A stretch of DNA of 64,000 bases from assembly GCA_033852075.1 (NCBI GenBank), contig JAWSVC010000008.1:5856-69855 (forward strand). Direction: 5' to 3'. This DNA is from QZLE01 sp033852075 (GTDB taxonomy: Bacteria > Pseudomonadota > Gammaproteobacteria > QZLD01). A program made the position numbers and the translations under genes. This document shows positions 58,002 to 64,000 of the stretch, piece after piece. Position 1 is the stretch's first letter. Every line of letters starts with the position of its first letter. Below the pieces are notes generated by a model. That model did no database searches. It was not told the DNA's origin and worked only from the letters and a program-made list of their open reading frames with translations.

Positions 58002-61000
58002 CTAAGGACAACTCGAAACTTTTTCCCAATATCCTGAAGAAGTTTCTTCAAGAGATGTTTCAGAACCACTCACAACATAGCTAGAGCCAATATATGTATT
58101 TGATCCGGNNNNNNNNNNNNNNNNNNNNNNNNNNNNNNNNNNNNNNNNNNNNNNNNNNNNNNNNNNNNNNNNNNNNNNNNNNNNNNNNNNNNNNNNNNNN
58201 NNNNNNNNNNNNNNNNNNNNNNNNNNNNNNNNNNNNNNNNNNNNNTCACCTATTCCATCTGAATCAGTATCTGTCTGATCTGCATTTGCATCATTTGGAC
58301 AATTATCGCTACTATCCGCTACTCCATCGCCATCGCTATCTGTTAGCGAATCACATGCATCACCTATTCCATCTGAATCAGTATCTGCCTGATCTGCATT
58401 TGCATTATTAGGGCAATTATCAGAGCTATCAGCAACTCCATCTCCATCCGCATCATCAGGAGAATCACAAACATCACCAATTCCATCTGAATCCGAATCA
58501 GCCTGATCTGCATTTGCATTATTAGGGCAATTATCAGAGCTATCAGCAACTCCATCTCCATCCGCATCATCAGGAGAATCACAAACATCACCAATTCCAT
58601 CTGAATCCGAATCAGCCTGATCTGCATTTGCATCACTCGGACAATTATCATCGCTATCGACTACTCCATCGCCATCGGTATCTGTTGAAGGATCACAAAC
58701 ATCACCTACACCATCTGAATCTGAATCGGCTTGATCCGCATTTGCATCACTTGGACAATTATCGGTGCTATCCGCCACTCCATCGCCATCACTATCATTC
58801 AGCGAGTCACAAACATCACCTACACCATCTGAATCTGAATCGGCCTGATCTGCATTTACATTGTTTGGACAATTATCGGTGCTATCCGCAACTCCGTCTC
58901 CATCACTATCTGTTAGTGAATCACAAACATCTCCAGTTCCATCGCTATCAGCATCTGCCTGATCTGCATTTGCATCACTTGGACAATTATCAGAACTATC
59001 AGCAACTCCATCGCCATCACTATCTGTTAGCGAATCACAAACGTCACCTATTCCATCTGAATCAGTATCTGCCTGATCTGCATTTGCATCACTTGGACAA
59101 TTATCGGCGCTATTTATTACGCCATCACCATCTGTATCTGCAGAAGCTCCACTACCACGAACAGCTAAAAATTGTGCATCAGTCTTAGTCATTTCAGCAT
59201 CAGTAATGGTTCCTGAAGGAGCATCATAAGTCCAGGTAACTTCCAGTTTCGGAACTACGTTATCCCAATAGTCATCACCATACATCTGGCGTTCGATCTG
59301 AGGACCTCCGGTAGGGGTTTCGAAAATAGCACCAGATCCAGCAGAAACTCCACTTGGATCTGCAATCTTCATTTTAAACTGCGCCCAGGCAATATCATGA
59401 ATTGTGTCGTGCAACGTGCTGCTCTTGAACAGCTTGGTTAAAGCCAAAATACCTTTGTCATTAATCTCACCACTGGAATAAAACTCGCTATAAAGATCCT
59501 CTGGAAAGATATTTCCGTCTATAGTTCTTTTCTGATCATAAGACCCTCCCGGATCTCCAATACCACCAACGTTTTCATATACATGATGATAGTCACCATA
59601 ATAGGCATCCTTATCTGTGCAGTCCTGAGTTGAGTATGCATTTGGCCCAGGAGCCTCTCCAAAGAACCCATTTACTCCATCAATTGAAACAGCACCATCA
59701 TAAACATCAGATTCTGAATCTCCACTGCTACTATGAACCAAACTAATTCTAGCGGAGGTTATATAGGCATTATGGGGTATAGATGTAATATCAAACCCAA
59801 CAACAACTTCTGTATTCGCACCGGCATTATCCTTTCCTAAGAACATATTATTGGCGATACTGGCAAAATAGGTTGATGAGCAGGTTGAGTTTTTAGAAGT
59901 AGATGTTACCTCAAATGAGAACATACTCATTGGATGCGCATCAAATGTAAATTGATTAACTTGGCTTAGATCCCATACACATTGATTTTTTTGAGTAAAC
60001 CCATAATCGCTAGCACTATTATAGTAAGCATAAATTCCAAGGCTTGGCTCTTGTTTTGAATACGTTGATGTCCCAGATCCTCCTAATACCATTTCTCCAT
60101 TAAACAATCCTACATCACCATTCTTCCATAAACACCAAGAGGAATAAGCACCATTACAAACACCAAATATAAGACTCGATAAAGCACCATTTTCAAAAAA
60201 TGTCGCAAATACCGGACAACCGGAACCTGTGGATTCCACATCGGTTATTACTGTTTCCGAACTCTCATTCTCTATTTGGGAATCAGAAACGTCTACGTCG
60301 AATTTTCCACCATAATCTATATTCATACTACCTTTAGTCCACAACAAACTTGGTGAAGTCGGATCTGTTATGTCCATTGCATAGTAGGTTCCACCACCAC
60401 GACGCAATCCAAAGAACAGCAAAACCTTGTCTTTGCTTCCACCTCCGGTAGTAATTGCGCCATCTCTAATACCATCGCTATCCGGTGCATCATAAACAAA
60501 TGAGGTTGGAGCGCCATCTACACCATAAAAATGATCAACCATCATATAATTCGGAGCAGTATTACCATTGACCAAAGCAGGAACAAGGTTTTCTAACTCT
60601 TTAGGCAAAAATGCCCACAACTCATTGCCACTATCATCAAACATATGCAATAAACCATCGTTAGTACCAATAACTATCCTGATACCAATTGAACCACCAT
60701 AATCAATCGCAAGAGGTTTGAAGTGGATAGGGTCGCCAAGCCCATCAGGAAGGTCTTTAACGTAAGCATCATATTCATCTCTGGTAATAATAGTTTCAGC
60801 ACTTCCGGAAATCGGCTTTAAATCGCGTAAAGTCAGATTACTTCCAACATTGGTTTTTATAGTTCTTTGTGCTGCTGTTTTAGCGGCAATAAATCCATTA
60901 GCAAATGTTTTAGAGCCTGCGGTAGCCCCACCAATAGGATCAAGAGTATCATCGCTACTATTACCTAGATCTTTATCTGTGATATTCCCATACCAACGTT

Positions 61001-62132
61001 GCTGCACCTGAGGTTCAAACGCCGTAGCATATGCAGTTGAATTATGAGAAGACCGATTAATGGCTGTTGAAACTGATGGTGATATCAAGGTAGTTGGATC
61101 AGGATATGAATAATCAATATCTTCTAATATCGCCCTTACAACTTCCCCTCCAGTTTCTGCATTTAAAAAGAAGCCCTGTCCGGAATCAGCCATCAACTGA
61201 CCTACCGGAGTACTCCCTGAAAACAAATCATCCGTTGTCGGAGCATCAATACCAATAACACTAGTGGTAATCCTTGCAGAACAGCTTGATTTTGTTTGGT
61301 AGTTCTTCAAATATTCAGTTATTTTTGGCAAATAAGCCGCTATTGAACCGGTAGCACCAAGATTACTGGTAACAACCGTCCTCAAATTTGTTGAAGTTGC
61401 ATAGTTAATATCGTTAACCCAACCTCCATTGGTTATTAATATCAACTTCATATCATTACAGTCATCACTAAGAGGGCTTGTATATGGTGATGCTCCGTTT
61501 AGAAGTTGACCACTTAGATAATCATAAGCAACACTAAGCCCCCCTGTAATTGGAGTTGATGCTGAAGAATGAGAAGAGATAGCATCAATAGCAGCAAATG
61601 CAGTAGTTACATCTGAACGATACTCAACTTCAAGATTTAAGTTAGCACTTGTTGTATAAGCATCAGGGGTTGAATACTCATTTAATGACATAACCCCATA
61701 CTCAAGATCCGGGCGGGTTCGCATTATATATTTTATGATCTCTCTAGGATCCTTGGTAACAATTTCATCATAGGTGCTACTGGATACCTCATAATAACGA
61801 TATGAAAGCGAACCGTTGGTAGCAATAAAATCACCAGTAAACGATATATCATTTGGATATTGAATTAAAAGAGGAGCGGTAGAAACATCGGAAACTGAAA
61901 ATGTTCCCGGAGAAGATTCGGTAACTTCTTGCCAACCTTCAAAACTGGACTCACCGGTTTTGGTCACCGAAGACTGCTCAAGAACATCTATCAAAAAAAG
62001 AATTTGCGGCCTTGCAGAACCTCCTGCAATATCAACTCGATTACTCAGCAAGAAATTAATATCGTCACTAAAGGAGCTAACCGAAAATAAACCAAGTCCT
62101 AAAAAAACCAGGGGTTTTAGTATTCGCTTCAT
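58002..62132 (-). CDS. pilY1: PilY1 N-terminal half with inserted domain and TSP3 repeat array (contains assembly gap)
   Basis: Secreted pilus-tip protein, about 1376 residues if the N-run length were real. Order: signal peptide (MKRILKPLVFLGLGLFSVSS); a von Willebrand A-like region starting RPQILFLIDVLEQSS, where the MIDAS DxSxS is lost; QRWYGNITDKDL; first propeller blades (IGTNDGLLHMFDDSGNELWAFLP, YGVDGAPTSFVYD, LLFFGLRRGGGTYYAMDITD); a Cys-containing insert with a DNRLRE-like beta-sandwich (VVVGFDITSIPHNAYITSAR ... PKLEVTWTY); then at least seven 38-residue TSP3 calcium units from about residue 998. The start at 62132 follows AAAAGG and gives a good signal peptide. Sequence after the gap ends in GYWEKVSSCP. 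Confidence 0.83.
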   Translation of the reverse strand: MKRILKPLVFLGLGLFSVSSFSDDINFLLSNRVDIAGGSARPQILFLIDVLEQSSVTKTGESSFEGWQEVTESSPGTFSVSDVSTAPLLIQYPNDISFTGDFIATNGSLSYRYYEVSSSTYDEIVTKDPREIIKYIMRTRPDLEYGVMSLNEYSTPDAYTTSANLNLEVEYRSDVTTAFAAIDAISSHSSASTPITGGLSVAYDYLSGQLLNGASPYTSPLSDDCNDMKLILITNGGWVNDINYATSTNLRTVVTSNLGATGSIAAYLPKITEYLKNYQTKSSCSARITTSVIGIDAPTTDDLFSGSTPVGQLMADSGQGFFLNAETGGEVVRAILEDIDYSYPDPTTLISPSVSTAINRSSHNSTAYATAFEPQVQQRWYGNITDKDLGNSSDDTLDPIGGATAGSKTFANGFIAAKTAAQRTIKTNVGSNLTLRDLKPISGSAETIITRDEYDAYVKDLPDGLGDPIHFKPLAIDYGGSIGIRIVIGTNDGLLHMFDDSGNELWAFLPKELENLVPALVNGNTAPNYMMVDHFYGVDGAPTSFVYDAPDSDGIRDGAITTGGGSKDKVLLFFGLRRGGGTYYAMDITDPTSPSLLWTKGSMNIDYGGKFDVDVSDSQIENESSETVITDVESTGSGCPVFATFFENGALSSLIFGVCNGAYSSWCLWKNGDVGLFNGEMVLGGSGTSTYSKQEPSLGIYAYYNSASDYGFTQKNQCVWDLSQVNQFTFDAHPMSMFSFEVTSTSKNSTCSSTYFASIANNMFLGKDNAGANTEVVVGFDITSIPHNAYITSARISLVHSSSGDSESDVYDGAVSIDGVNGFFGEAPGPNAYSTQDCTDKDAYYGDYHHVYENVGGIGDPGGSYDQKRTIDGNIFPEDLYSEFYSSGEINDKGILALTKLFKSSTLHDTIHDIAWAQFKMKIADPSGVSAGSGAIFETPTGGPQIERQMYGDDYWDNVVPKLEVTWTYDAPSGTITDAEMTKTDAQFLAVRGSGASADTDGDGVINSADNCPSDANADQADTDSDGIGDVCDSLTDSDGDGVADSSDNCPSDANADQADADSDGTGDVCDSLTDSDGDGVADSTDNCPNNVNADQADSDSDGVGDVCDSLNDSDGDGVADSTDNCPSDANADQADSDSDGVGDVCDPSTDTDGDGVVDSDDNCPSDANADQADSDSDGIGDVCDSPDDADGDGVADSSDNCPNNANADQADSDSDGIGDVCDSPDDADGDGVADSSDNCPNNANADQADTDSDGIGDACDSLTDSDGDGVADSSDNCPNDANADQTDTDSDGIGXXXXXXXXXXXXXXXXXXXXXXXXXXXXXXXXXXXXXXXXXXXXXXXGSNTYIGSSYVVSGSETSLEETSSGYWEKVSSCP
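58109..58245. other. assembly gap (137 N) inside the TSP3 repeat array
   Basis: A run of N between two parts of one gene, flanked on the higher-coordinate side by near-identical 114-base repeats. The array was probably too repetitive to assemble; the real number of units and the reading frame across the gap are unknown. Confidence 0.95.
58246..59145 (-). repeat. tandem repeat encoding TSP3 calcium units (114-base period)
   Basis: Seven complete 38-codon units and part of an eighth, each of the form D-x-DGDGV-x-DS-x-DNCP-x(3)-NADQ-x-D-x-DSDGIGD-x-CDS. Units 6 and 7 are nearly identical at protein and DNA level, indicating recent duplication. The array breaks off at the assembly gap. Confidence 0.92.
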
Positions 62133-62600
62133 CTCTCTCATCCTTTTAGCTATATGCTGTTTAAACACAGCAATAGTAATAAAATCTTATTTTTTATTAG
62201 TTATATAGATTGGCAGTGAGAGAAGACAACTTTGAATAAAGCTATTATTCTTAGCCCAAATGTAAAAATTATTTAACACACAATCTTAAATTCTTCACTC
62301 AAAAAATATCAATCTAAATCCAGCAAAATTATGCTGTTGCATACTAATACAACTTTAAACATATAATATATTTTGAGTTTTATTTAGTATGAATTTATTG
62401 AATTGTGACGGTGTTTTATAGAAAAAGATAAGCGGTCTTTAAGAAAGGATAAGCGGTAGCTAATATTGATTGGATTATAATCAAATCGATAGGGTCCAAA
62501 TCAACTGCTGTACAGGGGAAAATAATTTCTAACATCAAGATAACCCTTTCCCTGAGAGAGCCGGCATTATTTTCTTTTAATATTTTAAAAGCCGGCGGGA
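62133..62600. other. upstream region of the pilY1 operon with repeat fragments
   Basis: No supported gene. The part next to pilY1 is AT-rich and should contain the operon promoter, which I cannot define. Near 62425-62455 GATAAGCGGT occurs twice. Near 62500-62540 a CAACTGCTGTACAGGGGAAA segment matches the dispersed repeat at 49833. A 67-codon minus-strand frame here spans repeat and IS end and is not credible. Confidence 0.5.
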
Positions 62601-62617
62601 CGAGACTGTGTGAAAAC
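62601..62617 (+). repeat. left terminal inverted repeat of the IS
   Basis: CGAGACTGTGTGAAAAC, exact reverse complement of 63983-63999. The base outside (A at 62600 versus C on the complementary side) ends the match. Confidence 0.85.
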
Positions 62618-62632
62618 ACTCCTCCAAAATGT

Positions 62633-62671
62633 TAAAATAACCGCAAAATGAAACATCTTGCGGTTATTTTT
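62633..62671 (+). promoter_or_regulatory. hairpin just upstream of the transposase start
   Basis: AAAATAACCGCAA and TTGCGGTTATTTT form a perfect 13-bp stem around AATGAAACATC, ending at the start codon. With its T-run it could stop read-through transcription from outside or hide the translation start, a known way for IS elements to limit transposase. Confidence 0.6.
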
Positions 62672-62672
62672 T

Positions 62673-63890
62673 ATGAGATACAAAGAAGGTTCTCCACGCC
62701 ATCAGGCACTGCTTTTTCCTCCAAGTCTTGACGAGTATGTCGATGATAAAAATCCATGTAGGGTTATTGATGCATTTGTTGATTCATTAGATTTAATTGA
62801 GCTTGGATTTACAAAAGCTAAAACTGCCCATACTGGCTGTAAGCCATACAATCCAGGAGATCTTTTAAAGCTATATATTTATGCTTACCTTAATCAGACA
62901 AGTAGTACTCGTCGTCTGGAAAAAGAATGTCATCGTAATCTAGAAGTAATTTGGTTAATGAAGCAGCTAGCCAAACTTGAACATAAGATCGAACAATATC
63001 TAGACACCTTAAATCAAACAGAGCAAGCTCCAGAGGGTATTGAGTTTGACAATAAAAAAATCAAAGCTGCTTTAGAAACACTAAATACCCGTAAAGGCGA
63101 AATTCAGTCTGAGTTGGATGAACTACAAGAATCAGGTAAAAACCATCGCTGCACAACAGAAGAAGACGCAAAGCTAATGAGGAGCGGTCGCAGTGGAATG
63201 ATAGTTGGATATAATGCCCAAAATGCCGTAGACAGCGATAATCAAATAGTAGTTCATCATGAGTTAACTCAAGCCTTCTCAGATAACCGACAATTAGAGC
63301 CGATAACTTTAGTCACAAAAGAGGTAATGCAGGATAAACTTAAAATGATTGTTGCTGATGCCGGCTATTCTAATGGAGAGCAAGTGGCTAATTGTCATGA
63401 AAAAGATATTCAACTTGCAGTTCCTGCTAACAGAGCTATCAACAATCAAGGTGATTACTTCCAGAAAAAAGATTTTCATTATATAGAGGAAGAAGATGCC
63501 TTTGAATGCCCTGCAGGTAAGCGCTTAAAGCGTAGTTCAGTTAATGCTGCTGATAAGATGTATGTATATAGCACCAAAGTGAAAGAATGTGAGGCGTGTA
63601 CGCTGAAATCTAAATGTACAAAATCAAATAGGCGCAAGGTTTCCAGGCACTTTTATGAAGATAATATGAATCAGGCTAATGCTTTAGCTACGCAAGATAT
63701 TATGAACAAGCGAATGAAAACCGTTGAACCACCATTTGCGACACTAAAGCGAATGCTAAATAACGGTAGGTTTAGGTGCTGGGGACTTAGAACTGCGGCT
63801 AGTGAATATAGTCTGGGCGTATTAAGCTATAACTTGATGAGAGCAATCAATGTTCTAGGAGTTAAAAAGATGGTGGAGCTGCTGGCATAA
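62673..63890 (+). pseudogene. IS1182-family transposase with internal in-frame loss of the first catalytic region
   Basis: A 405-residue open frame. The N-terminal DUF772-type domain (SPRHQALLFPPSLDEYVDDKNPCRVIDAFVD...YAYLNQTSSTRRLEKECHRNLEVIWLM) is joined directly to a helical region (KQLAKLEHKIEQYLDTLNQ). In complete relatives about 65-70 residues lie between, including the segment with the first catalytic Asp (AIDGSKF type). The second Asp (MIVADAGYSNGEQ) and the Glu region (VEPPFATLKRMLNNGRFRCWGL) remain. It is therefore probably inactive, though still open and possibly mobilised in trans. The ATG at 62673 follows a hairpin without a ribosome site. Confidence 0.75.
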
Positions 63891-63982
63891 TCAAAAGCCC
63901 GCATTTTTTTGAGCATCAGCTAACCAATTATATAAACGCAATGTTGAAACCACCGCATTTTTATATGGTCTTTGCAAAGGTG

Positions 63983-63999
63983 GTTTTCACACAGTCTCG
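63983..63999 (-). repeat. right terminal inverted repeat of the IS
   Basis: GTTTTCACACAGTCTCG, mirror of the left end, 93 bases after the transposase stop and one base from the window end. Confidence 0.85.
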
Positions 64000-64000
64000 G

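Larger units (their letters stand above)
62601..63999 (+). mobile_element. IS1182-family insertion sequence, 1399 bases, shortened
   Basis: Bounded by perfect 17-bp terminal inverted repeats CGAGACTGTGTGAAAAC (62601-62617) and its reverse complement (63983-63999). It carries one transposase gene. Family members are usually 1.5-1.9 kb; the difference agrees with the internal loss seen in the transposase. Any target duplication cannot be judged because the right end meets the window edge. It lies upstream of the pilY1 promoter region, transcribed away from it. Confidence 0.85.

Noticed and set aside
58246..59145. Regular tandem repeats that at first look like a CRISPR array
   Set aside because: The 114-base units are in frame within one gene and encode TSP3 calcium motifs; there are no unique spacers between short repeats.
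58628..59188. Long plus-strand open frame rich in His/Leu/Asn opposite the TSP3 array
   Set aside because: It is the antisense shadow of the repeats; low-complexity composition, no ribosome site.
62416..62619. 67-codon minus-strand frame (FKILKENNAGSLRERV...)
   Set aside because: It spans a dispersed repeat and the IS end. I recall this kind of product being annotated by error in many genomes.

Overview
The window looks like part of a low-to-moderate GC gammaproteobacterial chromosome. The evidence is gene content and order: a two-gene glyQ/glyS glycyl-tRNA synthetase, lolB-ispE-tRNA-Gln-prs-rplY-pth-ychF, a tkt-gapA-pgk operon divergent from metK-ahcY-metF, and a type IV pilus minor-pilin/PilY1 cluster. 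A phasin suggests polyhydroxyalkanoate storage. I cannot name the genus. The sequence is scaffolded: there is a 2-N gap at 49870-49871 and a 137-N gap at 58109-58245, and both lie inside repeats.

Layout. 1-7.1 kb: a truncated PP-loop gene, a conserved hypothetical, glyQS, then gmhB-plsC-response regulator. 7.1-13 kb (minus strand): a glycine-zipper lipoprotein, then tkt-gapA-pgk. 13.2-19 kb: the methyl-cycle genes metK, ahcY and metF, then bioA-rsmE. 19-29.5 kb: an HDOD protein, engB, a phasin, a membrane-anchored RRM protein, a TolC-like protein, GNAT, TatD, tcdA, an M18 peptidase, birA, prmC and a Trm112-like protein. 29.8-33.5 kb: a ClpX-type ATPase, DAHP synthase, dksA and a PqiA-domain protein. 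33.5-42.7 kb: prfA divergent from TPR lipoprotein-lolB-ispE, then tRNA-Gln, prs, rplY, pth, ychF and nfo. 42.7-44.9 kb: a small island between an intact tRNA-Met and a degenerate copy of its 3' half, carrying one AlbA_2 (Schlafen-type) gene. 44.9-52.1 kb: a diguanylate cyclase, a J-domain protein, rpe, trpE-trpG, a ChpS/ChpB toxin-antitoxin pair and purD. 52.2-62.1 kb: type IV pilus genes. 62.6-64 kb: an IS1182-family element with an internally shortened transposase.

The most unusual locus is the pilus region. The tip adhesin PilY1, normally one polypeptide, is encoded by two consecutive genes that both have signal peptides. The break falls inside the beta-propeller. The upstream half carries an inserted beta-sandwich-like domain and at least seven thrombospondin type-3 calcium repeats. 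The downstream half begins with one more repeat of the same length. A calcium-dependent, non-covalently assembled pilus tip is a reasonable inference and is not shown by the sequence.

Other points of interest are a six-heptad coiled-coil tail on phosphoglycerate kinase, a ClpX with no clpP or lon beside it, structured leaders before the RRM gene and the DAHP synthase gene, and several families of intergenic hairpin repeats, one of which sits directly against the stop codons of minus-strand genes.
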